Assembly: GCA_000510425.1 (NCBI GenBank)
Contig: AZKM01000019.1
Span: forward strand, 1-64,000
Direction: 5' to 3'
Source of the DNA: Eubacterium nodatum ATCC 33099
Lineage (GTDB): Bacteria > Bacillota > Clostridia > Peptostreptococcales > Anaerovoracaceae
Length of the DNA: 64,000 nucleotides
Below the pieces are notes generated by a model. The model had not been told where the DNA came from, did not search any database, and saw only the letters and a program-made list of their open reading frames with translations. Below are positions 18,693 through 26,805 of the stretch, in pieces (position 1 is the first letter of the stretch; each line of letters opens with the position of its first letter). The position numbers and the translations under genes were made by a program.

Positions 18693-20474
18693 TTATAACT
18701 TCATAATAACCGTATTCTTATTTAGTTTAGCCTTGCCCCTTCTTTTCATATAGCTTTCTATATCAAACAGGTTCTTTTTATCATAATCCTCAAGTAGCTT
18801 ATAGTTCTTGTGCTTTGTAATATCAAATTTATCCGATAGGAAAGGGCGAACACCACGAAGTTGAAAGATACATTTACCACCGTCCATAACTGTAATTTCA
18901 TCTTGGCTCATTAGTTCCTTACCGGTCTTTTGATAATTTAATCCGAAACTCTTTTGATTGCTCCTTGTTTCAGAAGTATTATATAGGTCTATGGTTTCTT
19001 TACCAAGCGTTTCTGATAGCTCTTTTAGAGTTGTTTTCTCTTTTCCGCCTAAAAATAGGGTACTATCACAATTACCTACAATTGTATCGGCGTTATCCTT
19101 GTAGATTGCCTTTAGCTGAGATTGTGCTTGAAGTATTATACTTGCTGAAATCTCTCTACTTCTGATGGTTGCAATCAGCTTCTCAAACTTTGGAATTAAG
19201 CCGATATTTGCAAATTCGTCAAGCAGGCATCGCACATGGACAGGAAGCCTGCCACCATATACATCATCCGCCTTATCACACAAGAGATTAAATAACTGAG
19301 AGTACATAATGGACACTACAAAGTTAAAAGTATCATCGGTATCGGAGATAATAACAAAGAGGGCAGTCTTTCTATCACCAAGAGTATCCAGTTCCAATTC
19401 ATCTTCTTGCATCAAGTCCCTAAGTTCCTGAATGTCAAAGGGAGCAAGCCTTGCACCGCAAGAAATTAAAATAGACTTTGCTGTTTTTCCGGCTGCCAAT
19501 TTGTACTTCTTATATTGTTTCACCGCAAAATGTGTAGGCTCTTTCTTTTCTAATGCTTCAAAGAGTCTGTCTATCGGATTCATATAGGTTTCATCATCTT
19601 CTCTGACTTCTGAAGCGTCTATCATATCAAGGAGAGTAGCGAAGTTCTTTTCTTCTCTTGGAGCTTCATAGAAGATATATCCGATAAGTGCTGTATAGTA
19701 GAGTTTCTCGGCTTTTACCCAAAAATCTTCTCCTGCTTTTTCTCCCTCGCCCTTGGTGTTTGCAATGATAGTCTGAACAAGTTTTAATATATCTTTCTCA
19801 GAACGAATATAGGCAAATGGATTGTATTTCATACTCTTTTTGAAGTTGATGGTATTTAAGATTTTTATCTCATAGCCATTATCTTCAAGCATCTTGCCAC
19901 ACTCAAGAATGATCGTACCTTTCGGATCGGTTACACAATATGATGAGTGCATTTGCATTAGGTTCGGTTTTACAAAAAATCGGGTTTTTCCACTTCCTGA
20001 TCCTCCTATAACAAGTACATTCTTATTCCTTGCATACTTTGGATTCGACGGTCTGCCATTCATTGTCAGTCGTTCTGTTTGTGTTAGCAAGATATTGTTT
20101 TGAAACTTTTCATCCATATATGGCTCTATGTCTTTTTTATTTCCCCATCTTGCTGAGCCATACTCTCTACCTTGTCTGAACTTCTTGGCATTTTTACCTT
20201 TGGTATAGATAATGAATTTAATTATAGCAGCAACTCCTATTCCTGTCAGTATATCCACAAAATAAATACTTGGGAGAAAACTCATTGTATTAAGCTCTAA
20301 TATTCCCTGAAATATCTTGTCAATCACATCTCCACCTACATAACTTCTTACATGATGAGAGAAGATGTTGCCAATATAGAAAAATGCAAGATAGGGAATG
20401 TTTTGTTTCATAAACTTTGCCTTATCTTGCACCTTGAATAAGCCTTTGATGTCTTTTAATATCTTATTTATCAT
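18693..20474 (-). CDS. virD4: VirD4/TraG-type coupling protein
   Basis: A 593-residue type IV coupling protein that links the relaxosome to the secretion channel. Two N-terminal transmembrane segments (residues about 25-45 and 65-85) precede the VirD4 signature YGSARWG, Walker A VIGGSGSGKTRFFVKPN, the TDPKGT stretch and Walker B CLLDEFANIG with the RSREIS segment after it. I use ATG 20474, after GGAGGTG, which overlaps the antirepressor gene by 11 bases. The upstream in-frame codon at 20492 lacks a ribosome site. Confidence 0.95.
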   Translation of the reverse strand: MINKILKDIKGLFKVQDKAKFMKQNIPYLAFFYIGNIFSHHVRSYVGGDVIDKIFQGILELNTMSFLPSIYFVDILTGIGVAAIIKFIIYTKGKNAKKFRQGREYGSARWGNKKDIEPYMDEKFQNNILLTQTERLTMNGRPSNPKYARNKNVLVIGGSGSGKTRFFVKPNLMQMHSSYCVTDPKGTIILECGKMLEDNGYEIKILNTINFKKSMKYNPFAYIRSEKDILKLVQTIIANTKGEGEKAGEDFWVKAEKLYYTALIGYIFYEAPREEKNFATLLDMIDASEVREDDETYMNPIDRLFEALEKKEPTHFAVKQYKKYKLAAGKTAKSILISCGARLAPFDIQELRDLMQEDELELDTLGDRKTALFVIISDTDDTFNFVVSIMYSQLFNLLCDKADDVYGGRLPVHVRCLLDEFANIGLIPKFEKLIATIRSREISASIILQAQSQLKAIYKDNADTIVGNCDSTLFLGGKEKTTLKELSETLGKETIDLYNTSETRSNQKSFGLNYQKTGKELMSQDEITVMDGGKCIFQLRGVRPFLSDKFDITKHKNYKLLEDYDKKNLFDIESYMKRRGKAKLNKNTVIMKL

Positions 20475-21195
20475 GAGTCTTTTCACCTCCAATCAAAAGT
20501 AATAGGTAGTTCCTGCCTTTCGGTGTTACAAAGGTCTGTATCCCGACCGCTTCGCTGCCTTCTTTGCACCATTCCTTTACCTCAAAATATCCTTTGTTGT
20601 TCTTGGCATAGGGTAGAAGTCTATTTTTCTTATCCCGATAAATAAGTTCCTTGTCTATGAGGAATTGAATAAATACCTTTTGTGGAATATGAAGCTCTTT
20701 TGCTGTATTTCTGAAATTAGTAAGCAGATGGTTATTCACCAGTTCATCAAAATACTTAGCTTTCGGCTCTAAATCTTCAATCACTTTTTCTTTTTCAGCA
20801 ATGAGATTATTGGCAAGAAGCACCGCATTGGCGAGTATCTCTTCTTTCGATAAATTCTCTTGATTTCTTATATATCCGCCATTTTTGCGAATGCTCGGTA
20901 ATACCTCTGTGGTAACCCATCTTTTAAACTCTTTTGCCTGTGGCAGCTTGGAAGATAGGATAAGAGAGTAAAGACCGGACTCGTTGATTAAGGTTACTTC
21001 CCTCATTTGACCTGCGTACCCAATTTGGGAACGCAGCTTATCTTCTTCATCTACATGAACCATAACTGCTTTTCTATAATTGCTGTACCCAAGCAATTCT
21101 GCGATTTCATTTCCGATAAAGAAAAACTCACCGTCTTTTTCAATTACAGTGAGTTTTCCAAATTCCATATTTTCAAATGTTATCAAGCTGCTCAT
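20464..21195 (-). CDS. BRO-N/ANT phage antirepressor-like protein
   Basis: A 243-residue two-domain DNA-binding protein. Residues 1-110 form the BRO-N (prophage antirepressor) domain: GEFFFIGNEIAELLGYSN and ESGLYSLILSSKLPQAKEFKRWV. The C-terminal 120 residues resemble the KilA-C/ANT domain (LEPKAKYFDELV, LTNFRNTAKELHIPQKVF). Such proteins relieve phage repression; here it is embedded between pcfB (4-base overlap at 21192-21195) and virD4 (11-base overlap), so it is translated with the transfer genes. A role in switching the ICE between quiescent and active states is inferred. Confidence 0.88.
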   Translation of the reverse strand: MSSLITFENMEFGKLTVIEKDGEFFFIGNEIAELLGYSNYRKAVMVHVDEEDKLRSQIGYAGQMREVTLINESGLYSLILSSKLPQAKEFKRWVTTEVLPSIRKNGGYIRNQENLSKEEILANAVLLANNLIAEKEKVIEDLEPKAKYFDELVNNHLLTNFRNTAKELHIPQKVFIQFLIDKELIYRDKKNRLLPYAKNNKGYFEVKEWCKEGSEAVGIQTFVTPKGRNYLLLLIGGEKTHDK

Positions 21196-21677
21196 AGGCT
21201 CTGCTCCTTTTGTTTATTCTTAACTTTATCCTTAGAAACGGTATTTTTTGCCATCTCTTTAAACTTCTCGATATTTTTACGAATGGATTCTTTCCGTTCC
21301 GTTTTTCTTTCTGATCTTGCAAGAGCATTTTTAAAGGCTTTCTCCATCATTTTCATATCTTTGGCTTGGAAAAATACGGCGAATTTGCCTGTTTCCTTAT
21401 CTTTCATCACCGAAAACTTAACACCGTATTTGTTCAATTCTTTTTTCAGTTCTTTCAGTTCCGCTTCTTCTACCGGTATTTCTTCCAGTTGTCCTTTTTT
21501 CGCCATATCTTTGAGCTTGACTTCATTTCCGTTTACTTTAACGAGTTTTTCAAGTCCTCCCAGTTTTTTCGCTTCTTTCATCAGTTTTTTCAGCAGGGCT
21601 AAAAGAAGTTTTCCGGTTACTTTGGCAGCCTTAACCTCAAGGCTTAGTGTCTTTCTTGCAATTTCTTCGTTAATCAA
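21192..21677 (-). CDS. PcfB / DUF3801 family relaxosome accessory protein
   Basis: A 161-residue protein of the PcfB (DUF3801) family: EIARKTLSLEVKAAKVTGKL at the N-terminus, a conserved middle (ELKKELNKYGVKFSVMKDKE, FAVFFQAKDMKMMEKAF) and a basic C-terminal tail. PcfB of pCF10 binds the relaxase PcfG and docks it on the coupling protein PcfC. The gene overlaps the DnaC-like gene and the antirepressor gene by 4 bases each, so this operon block is tightly coupled. Confidence 0.9.
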   Translation of the reverse strand: MINEEIARKTLSLEVKAAKVTGKLLLALLKKLMKEAKKLGGLEKLVKVNGNEVKLKDMAKKGQLEEIPVEEAELKELKKELNKYGVKFSVMKDKETGKFAVFFQAKDMKMMEKAFKNALARSERKTERKESIRKNIEKFKEMAKNTVSKDKVKNKQKEQSL

Positions 21678-22501
21678 CTTCTATCACCTCCGTTTAGTAA
21701 TCGTTCTTTATTTCGGTTTAACTTCTCTTTTTGAATTTTCTTCCTGTGATCTTCTCCGACAACCATCACCGGAATACACATCTCTATGATCCTTGAGTAG
21801 ATACGCTGATATTCCACACTTTCTGTGCAGTTTGAAATGGTGTCGTAGGAAAGATTGGTTGTAAATATGGTCGGTTTTTGTTTCAGGTATCTGTTGTTGA
21901 CAATGTTATATACCTGTTCTTTGGCATAGCTGGTATCTCTTTCTATTCCCAAATCATCTAAGATGAGAACGGAAGTATTTACAAGGGATTCAATATATGC
22001 GTTCTTGTCAAAATCAAATCCGCTTTTTTGCAGCTCGTTGATTATCTGTGCAAAATTTCTTATTTTAACGCCTATTTGATACTGTTCAATAAGGCTATTT
22101 GCAATGGAGCAGGCAAGATATGTCTTTCCGCTTCCTACCGAGCCATAAAAGAGAAGTCCGATGTTTTCTTTCTTCATCTGCTCATACTCTTTTACAAAAT
22201 TCTTTGCAATGGTAAGGCTCTGATTTTCTTCTCCCTGATAGTTTTCAAAGGTGTATGTCCACTGAATAAGGGAGGCAAAGCAACTTCTTTTTAATCGCTC
22301 AATCTCCATCTGCTTTTCTCTTGCCTTTTGTTTGGCTTCTCTGTCTCTGTCGCACTTGCAGGAAACTTTATAGATTCTCTTTTTACCAAGCATCTCTAAG
22401 GCTTTTCCGTCTTTTCTTTCATGACAGTTCTTGCAATAGGCGTGTCCGTCTTTGATATATTCTTTTTCAGGATCGTAGGAATACTCGGTATCCTCAATCA
22501 T
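21674..22501 (-). CDS. DnaC/IstB-like AAA+ ATPase (helicase loader type)
   Basis: A 275-residue AAA+ ATPase like DnaC/DnaI helicase loaders. The N-terminus has a possible zinc site (YCKNCHERKDGKA ... SCKCDRD). Walker A is YGSVGSGKTYLA (around residue 120), Walker B is VLILDDLGIER, and sensor I is IFTTNLS. It follows repA by 19 bases. Together with RepA and TopB it suggests that the ICE has its own replication start machinery, loading the host helicase at the origin in repA. Confidence 0.92.
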   Translation of the reverse strand: MIEDTEYSYDPEKEYIKDGHAYCKNCHERKDGKALEMLGKKRIYKVSCKCDRDREAKQKAREKQMEIERLKRSCFASLIQWTYTFENYQGEENQSLTIAKNFVKEYEQMKKENIGLLFYGSVGSGKTYLACSIANSLIEQYQIGVKIRNFAQIINELQKSGFDFDKNAYIESLVNTSVLILDDLGIERDTSYAKEQVYNIVNNRYLKQKPTIFTTNLSYDTISNCTESVEYQRIYSRIIEMCIPVMVVGEDHRKKIQKEKLNRNKERLLNGGDRS

Positions 22502-22520
22502 TATTTTTTTATTTCAGTCA

Positions 22521-23285
22521 TCATAAATGCTCTCCTTTGTCATATTCTTCCCATGTCGGGATATTGGATGGCTTATCCGCTTTCTTGTTTCCCTGATCCT
22601 TATAAAACCAAGAAAGGATTGTTGCCTTATGGTCTTTATAGGTCTTTCCGGTGCTTTGAATATAGGCTGACAGGCGTTGAATGTAGTTGTCAAATTGATA
22701 GCCTAATATCTCCTTTAGTTCTTTTGTTTCTTTTTCTGTGAGAAATACATTTTGAAATGTTCCAAGTCCGGTTTGCCCCTTACTAAAATCAGTATTACTA
22801 TAATCAGGTTTATTTATATTAGTATTACTACTGTGTAGATTCTTCACTTCTTGAAGTGTAATTTCTACATTTCCGGAGTGTAAATTCTTCACTTCTGAAG
22901 TGTAATTTTTACACTCGGAGCGAAACACACTCATAAAGTCTTTCACATAAATGATGTTTGGCTTTCCAAGTCCCTGTCTTTTTCTCTCAATCAGTCCGAT
23001 TCCCTTTGTGTTGGCATCAAGCTCATTTAGAATCTTTACCGCTGTTTTATTGGACTTATTTAACATCTTCATGATTTCTTCAACCGTAAACACGATGTAA
23101 ACTCTACCTTGCTCGTCAATCCAATCATTTTTGAATGACAGGCTTGAACGCTCTAATAAACAGGCATAGAGTATTTTGGCATCGGAAGATAAATTTTTAT
23201 ATAAATCTTCGGTTACCAAAACTTTAGGCAGCATATAAAAGCTGAATCTTTCCGTATCTCGATTGTAAAAATAATCAAAGTCCAT
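22521..23285 (-). CDS. repA: RepA_N-type replication initiator
   Basis: A 254-residue replication initiator protein A homologue. Residues 1-115 hold the RepA_N winged-helix domain (RFSFYMLPKVL, LSSDAKILYACLLERSSLS, YIVFTVEEIMKMLNKSNKTAVKIL, GLGKPNIIYV). The middle has a repeated EVKNLHS unit that is encoded by DNA repeats resembling iterons. The C-terminal 60 residues (YQFDNYIQRLSAYIQSTGKTY ... ATILSWF) match the conserved tail of element-borne RepA. ATG 23285 follows GGGAGGTG. In RepA_N plasmids the origin lies inside the gene, as appears here. Confidence 0.92.
   Translation of the reverse strand: MDFDYFYNRDTERFSFYMLPKVLVTEDLYKNLSSDAKILYACLLERSSLSFKNDWIDEQGRVYIVFTVEEIMKMLNKSNKTAVKILNELDANTKGIGLIERKRQGLGKPNIIYVKDFMSVFRSECKNYTSEVKNLHSGNVEITLQEVKNLHSSNTNINKPDYSNTDFSKGQTGLGTFQNVFLTEKETKELKEILGYQFDNYIQRLSAYIQSTGKTYKDHKATILSWFYKDQGNKKADKPSNIPTWEEYDKGEHL
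22785..22920. repeat. Iteron-like repeats within repA, candidate vegetative origin
   Basis: Two imperfect copies of a unit of about 38 bases begin at 22833 and 22878 (45-base period); each holds the dyad CACTTC-(T)-TGAAGTG flanked by GTGTA and TACAC-like arms. Just beside them agtattacta occurs twice (about 22791 and 22821). RepA_N family plasmids carry their replication origin as repeats in the middle of the rep gene, so this is a candidate oriV for plasmid-like replication of the ICE. Confidence 0.6.
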
Positions 23286-23319
23286 CTTTCACCTCCCACC
23301 TTTCTTTAAAATTTCCACT

Positions 23320-23346
23320 AAAAAAGACGATAGTTTTATCTATCGC
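23320..23346 (-). terminator. Hairpin terminator between CD1845 and repA
   Basis: CGATAG arms (23340-23345 with 23328-23333) extended by GG/TC, a 6-base loop, then six T on the minus strand (23320-23325). It lies downstream of the CD1845 gene and just upstream of repA, and so limits read-through into repA. Confidence 0.7.
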
Positions 23347-23373
23347 CTTTGGTAACCATTTTTATGAAATTTT

Positions 23374-23658
23374 TTATATTGATTTTATGGCTTCATTGAT
23401 TCCTTGTATAAAAGCTATGATTGCTGCTCCGATCATCGGTATTCCGTAAGGACTTAGCAGAAATCCAAGGATAAGTGCTTCTATTGCTGCTTTTGTATCG
23501 TGTAGCATAAAGAACGAGCCTATGGCAGCAAATACACACATCAGCATGAGCAAGTACAGTATCACTGTTCCTACGCTAAGCAAGAATGTCAGAAATGCAG
23601 TGAGGATACTTAGCGATAAGCTGATTGGAAACAAAATTATTTTTATTATCCATCTCAT
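23374..23658 (-). CDS. CD1845 family membrane protein
   Basis: A 94-residue protein that is almost entirely hydrophobic, with three predicted transmembrane helices and the end FLLSPYGIPMIGAAIIAF, matching the CD1845 family found at the first position of clostridial ICE operons. ATG 23658 overlaps the stop of the preceding 23-codon ORF in an ATGA arrangement, which suggests translational coupling. Function unknown. Confidence 0.85.
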   Translation of the reverse strand: MRWIIKIILFPISLSLSILTAFLTFLLSVGTVILYLLMLMCVFAAIGSFFMLHDTKAAIEALILGFLLSPYGIPMIGAAIIAFIQGINEAIKSI

Positions 23659-23726
23659 TGATTCTCCACCGCCTTTGCTAATGGAATAACTGACACAATG
23701 GCTTGAAATATTTTTTTACATATCAT
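23655..23726 (-). CDS. Leader micro-protein upstream of CD1845
   Basis: A 23-residue ORF (MICKKIFQAIVSVIPLAKAV...) with a strong GGAGG five bases before ATG 23726. Its TGA overlaps the ATG of the CD1845 gene. The sequence is an amphipathic or hydrophobic helix with two Lys at the N-terminus. Too short for family assignment; the ribosome site and coupling make translation likely. It could be a leader peptide or a small membrane protein. Confidence 0.6.
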   Translation of the reverse strand: MICKKIFQAIVSVIPLAKAVENQ

Positions 23727-23766
23727 AAAAGCCTCCTTTTTGATATTTTGTTTGATTTTAAAAATA

Positions 23767-23824
23767 GGGATACAGTGCTGAAAGCTCCTATTTATCAAGC
23801 TTTTTCCTCTGTATCCTTATTATA
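23767..23824 (-). promoter_or_regulatory. Candidate promoter and structured leader of the ICE 1 transfer operon
   Basis: On the minus strand a TATAAT (23819-23824) has no good -35 box. It is followed directly by an inverted repeat, GGATACAG (23807-23814) with CTGTATCC (23767-23774), enclosing a second stem AAAGCT/AGCTTT and followed by TATTTTT. The structure ends about 40 bases before the first small ORF. It looks like an attenuator or regulated leader. Confidence 0.45.
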
Positions 23825-24107
23825 TCTCAAGCCCATTATGCTTCTATTAAAACCCGTTCTTTTGTATCGCTGTTATATCAATATCTTGGGATAGCATTTC
23901 TGTCCATCTTCTTTTTATACAATTTTGTTGTTATGCTTTTTACACTCAACATTTCTCATAAAGCCCATCAAATGTTTTGATTTCAACATTGTACAAAGTT
24001 CTGTCGAAGTCCTGTACTTTTTACATTATTACATATCGACATCAATAATAAAAAATAATATCTTCTGTAGCACTATTTTACCCAAACTGTATGAATTATT
24101 CAAGCTC
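23825..24107. other. AT-rich non-coding junction of ICE 1 and the CRISPR remnant
   Basis: No credible ORF, RNA gene or strong repeat is seen. The left end of ICE 1 (beyond its first gene, towards the CRISPR remnant) must lie in or near this stretch, but I cannot identify the attachment core. Confidence 0.4.
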
Positions 24108-24267
24108 ATTTCCAATTATTGATATAAATTCTCCGTAATACCTCTATAATAATTAGTTATTTGTGGCACGCCCTTTAATCTAAGCAAATTTGTCATACTA
24201 TTCCTGATAAGGATGTTCCAAGTGAAAAGACAGGATTTCCTTTAATCTAAGCAAATTTTCCGTAATA
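24108..24267 (-). CRISPR. Degenerate CRISPR mini-array (two clear and one decayed repeat)
   Basis: CCTTTAATCTAAGCAAATTT occurs at 24172-24191 and 24239-24258, 67 bases apart, which fits a repeat of about 30 plus a spacer of about 37. A third, decayed copy may lie at about 24108-24140, sharing TTTCC at one end and TCCGTAATA at the other with the copy at 24235-24267. On the minus strand, the direction of the cas genes, the unit ends TTAAAGGAAAT, like the AAAT ends of many I-B repeats. It lies 170 bases downstream of cas2, the normal place for the array. Confidence 0.5.
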
Positions 24268-24442
24268 TCACTACACCTATAACACTATGTCATTTGTGAC
24301 ATGTTCTTAAAAATCTGGTAACAATAGTTTTTCTTCGTTTTTATCGCATTAGGACATCACATTTCTTATTTTTTTTGCCATAATTATCTATTTCACATAA
24401 CCAATTATCTGTATTAGATTATCTGAAAACATATTTACAGTT

Positions 24443-24721
24443 TTAAAGAAAATTAGACATTTTATCATCCTCCAAGCCCCAAAATTCTTTCTCTAACCAT
24501 TTTTCATTTCTACTCTTAAAAATAATTATAGAATCAATATCTTTTCGTATATGTTTTGATAACTCAACCTTTAATTTCATATATTGAAGTTCTGTTATCT
24601 CACCTTCAAAAACAGATTTTTGTATATGAGTCAGATATTTTTTGCATGTTTTAAATATATTCCGTGAAACTTTTGCACCATCTTTACTCATTTCAATATC
24701 ATAAACCAAGATACAATACAT
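24443..24721 (-). CDS. cas2: CRISPR-associated endoribonuclease/integrase subunit Cas2
   Basis: A 92-residue, full-length Cas2. It begins MYCILVYDIEMSKDG, with the ferredoxin-fold first strand and the conserved Asp after VY, followed by RNIFKTCKKYLTHIQKSVFEGEIT, the usual helix and second strand. Cas2 is the structural centre of the Cas1-Cas2 spacer integrase. It follows cas1 by 5 bases. With cas1 broken it is unlikely to support adaptation here. Confidence 0.93.
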   Translation of the reverse strand: MYCILVYDIEMSKDGAKVSRNIFKTCKKYLTHIQKSVFEGEITELQYMKLKVELSKHIRKDIDSIIIFKSRNEKWLEKEFWGLEDDKMSNFL

Positions 24722-24726
24722 TTATA

Positions 24727-25344
24727 TCACCACCATATCTTAAAACCCTCGTATTCTTTTTCATCGGTCAAATGCTTAATTAATTTATAACACTCCAATC
24801 TGAATAAATATCTATATGATACATCTCTATTTAATCCCTTATGCCTTATGGTACGCTGAAGCCTTTTGTCATATTCTTCCACTATAGTTTTTCTTGCAGA
24901 TTCTTTTAAATACAAATAATTGGATTCTCTTTCAAAGTCGGATTCACTTATCATGTTTTTATTCAATAGTGAAAAAATCATTCTTTCTGCAATGAGAGGC
25001 TTAAAAATTTCTGCAATATCTAAGGACAGCGAATATCTGCTCGTTCCCGGTTCATGCAAATAGCTTACAGTCGGATTTAGCTGCGTCTTATATATTTCCG
25101 ATAATGCAGTTGTATACACTAAAGAGTTTGCGAAAGATAATAAAGTATTTATCATATTTTCCGGTGGATTTTTTATACGTTTTGTAAAATTGATATCTTG
25201 CTTTACAATGTTATTCCATGCTTCATAATATTTTTTCTAATATTTCCCTCTATTCCCATTAATTCTTCAATATAATTTATACGGTCCAATTTTTCTCTAG
25301 TCTCAGTTTTTTTCAGGAACACTTTCTTTAATTTTTTTCTTTTT
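24727..25344 (-). pseudogene. cas1: cas1, 5'-deleted and frameshifted
   Basis: Remnant of type I-B cas1. The open C-terminal part (24727-25155 from an internal ATG, 142 residues) has LSFANSLVYTTALSEIY, the metal-binding HEPGTSRYSLSLDIAEIFKP stretch, and ends FKIWW. The homology continues upstream (NPPEN, WNNIVKQDINF) to a stop at 25237-25239. Just before that, EELMGIEGNIRK is readable in another frame (about 25240-25320); one missing A in the poly-A run at 25231-25236 explains the break. Upstream of about 25340 cas1 homology is replaced by the cas8b fragment, so the N-terminal third and probably cas7, cas5, cas3 and cas4 are deleted. Confidence 0.85.
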
Positions 25345-25726
25345 CTATAGGACTAAATTCAGAATTAATTGCTTTATACGCACTTATATAGCTATTACTT
25401 TTTAAATATTTTTTCACTTGTTCAATTTGAAAATTAAGTTGTTCCAAGCTTGCCGTATTGAAATTCTCAAAATTCGTTTCTTCATGATTTCTTAAAAATG
25501 TTTCAAATGAAGTAATCCTATACATTGAAAATGTTTTTTCATAAATATCTATTAAATAAGAAAAATATTTTTCTTCAAAATTCTCCAACCTTGAAACAGG
25601 AAATATCAATTCATCTTGTAAAAGAATAACCCTTTTATCATTATTATATGTCAAAATATTATATAATCCCAAAATCCCACAATTAAATAACCAGTCAGAA
25701 TTCTTTATTCTTATTTCATTCATCAT
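25328..25726 (-). pseudogene. cas8b: cas8b1/cst1 N-terminal fragment
   Basis: About 132 residues resembling the N-terminus of the type I-B large subunit Cas8b1 (Cst1): NSDWLFNCGILGLYNIL then a hydrophilic helical region. Full-length members have roughly 500-600 residues, so only the first quarter remains. It ends (IEKEKN, stop) at an A-rich junction directly abutting cas1 sequence. It follows cas6 immediately, as in intact I-B operons. The start is probably ATG 25726 or 25723 after AGGAAGG; the ORF can be read from 25756 but that overlaps cas6. Without the C-terminus it cannot form Cascade. Confidence 0.78.
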
Positions 25727-25733
25727 AGCCTTC

Positions 25734-26456
25734 CTATAAAGTTGAAAGCATACCAAAACCGGTACTCTTAAATGAACCTATCCCCGCCTTATAAAGGTAC
25801 TCTAAAATGTACGCCTTTGCCTCCATTTCAAAAACGCATATATTAGCCAGTACTTCTATTCCATAATGCTTTACTTTTACTTCCTTATTTTTTATAATCG
25901 AAATTTTTATATCCTCCAAATCATAAATCGAGTCTTCTATACTCTCTAAAACCTGATATTTTAAATTTTCTATAAATAAAGTTTTTCCTCTATCTGTATC
26001 CAAACTGTGAAACCAGTCTCTATTCGTTTCATCATTGTGTTCTCTAACCACACACGGAGAAAGTGATTTAAAAATCGCCGTTTTACCCATAAAAGTTTTC
26101 TCTTTTTTCAATTCAATTTTCTCAATTTTCATTATGATGCCTTTATACGAATATTCCTTTCTTTGCCCATTGATCATAGCATTATAAAACTGTATTCCGG
26201 TAAACAAATCATATGTGGAAAAATTTAAAAAAATCTTTTTGTTTGGGATTTTGATCGTATCCATAAGGAACTCACATTCCGGCATATACAGTGAAAATGT
26301 AAAATCCTTTCGCTTCGTTTCCCCTTCGGCATACAGCAACTCAAAGAATTGCTTGTCATTCTCTGTGATATGATATTTAATCAATGAAAGAAACATCCTA
26401 TTTTTATCTTTTGGGATTTCATCACTGCTTAAAGAAACTATAACTTGATACCTCAT
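25734..26456 (-). CDS. cas6: CRISPR repeat endoribonuclease Cas6 (type I-B)
   Basis: A 240-residue RAMP protein that cleaves the CRISPR precursor RNA in its repeats. It has N-terminal strand MRYQVIVSLSS, a conserved middle (IFKSLSPCVVREHN) and the C-terminal glycine-rich loop KAGIGSFKSTGFGML that defines Cas6. It appears intact, with GGAGGAGAAGG before ATG 26456. It is the first gene of the remaining operon. As the only intact processing gene beside a decayed array it is probably an orphan unless other arrays exist. Confidence 0.93.
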   Translation of the reverse strand: MRYQVIVSLSSDEIPKDKNRMFLSLIKYHITENDKQFFELLYAEGETKRKDFTFSLYMPECEFLMDTIKIPNKKIFLNFSTYDLFTGIQFYNAMINGQRKEYSYKGIIMKIEKIELKKEKTFMGKTAIFKSLSPCVVREHNDETNRDWFHSLDTDRGKTLFIENLKYQVLESIEDSIYDLEDIKISIIKNKEVKVKHYGIEVLANICVFEMEAKAYILEYLYKAGIGSFKSTGFGMLSTL

Positions 26457-26687
26457 ATCCTTCTCCTCCTAGATTTATTGAAGTTAACCCGTTTTAAAAT
26501 CTACCGACAAAGTCCTTTTAAATTGTCTTTTCTTCTCAGGTTTATCCTGTTTAACCACATAATATCACTGCAACTTTACTCTATCAACCATTATCATTAT
26601 ATTTGCAGAAAAACGGTGCTGCAATATTAAAACATGTTTTACTTGTATTAGGGATTTTCTTCACTCTCAATATTTATCATATAATCT
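26457..26687. other. AT-rich region upstream of cas6, no gene seen
   Basis: Contains the cas6 ribosome site and presumably its promoter. I see no ORF with a ribosome site, no RNA gene and no copy of the repeat found at 24172. Confidence 0.4.
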
Positions 26688-26719
26688 AAAAATCTGCCGG
26701 CTTCATAAGCAGGCAGATT
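26687..26719 (-). terminator. Intrinsic terminator after the papain-type peptidase gene
   Basis: AATCTGCC (26691-26698) pairs perfectly with GGCAGATT (26712-26719), with an inner GCTT/AAGC stem and a 4-base loop; on the minus strand it runs into TTTTT. It closes the protease-nuclease/peptidase unit about 90 bases after its last stop. Confidence 0.75.
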
Positions 26720-26805
26720 TAATTTTGCTTAACAGTATATACTTAATTCTACAATATCCGGTTAAGGCAACATACTGATAGAACCATAGAAACAGTTATC
26801 CTCAC

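Noticed and set aside
26470..26640. Second CRISPR array upstream of cas6
   Set aside because: The region is AT-rich but the repeat found at 24172 does not recur and no regular spacing is seen.
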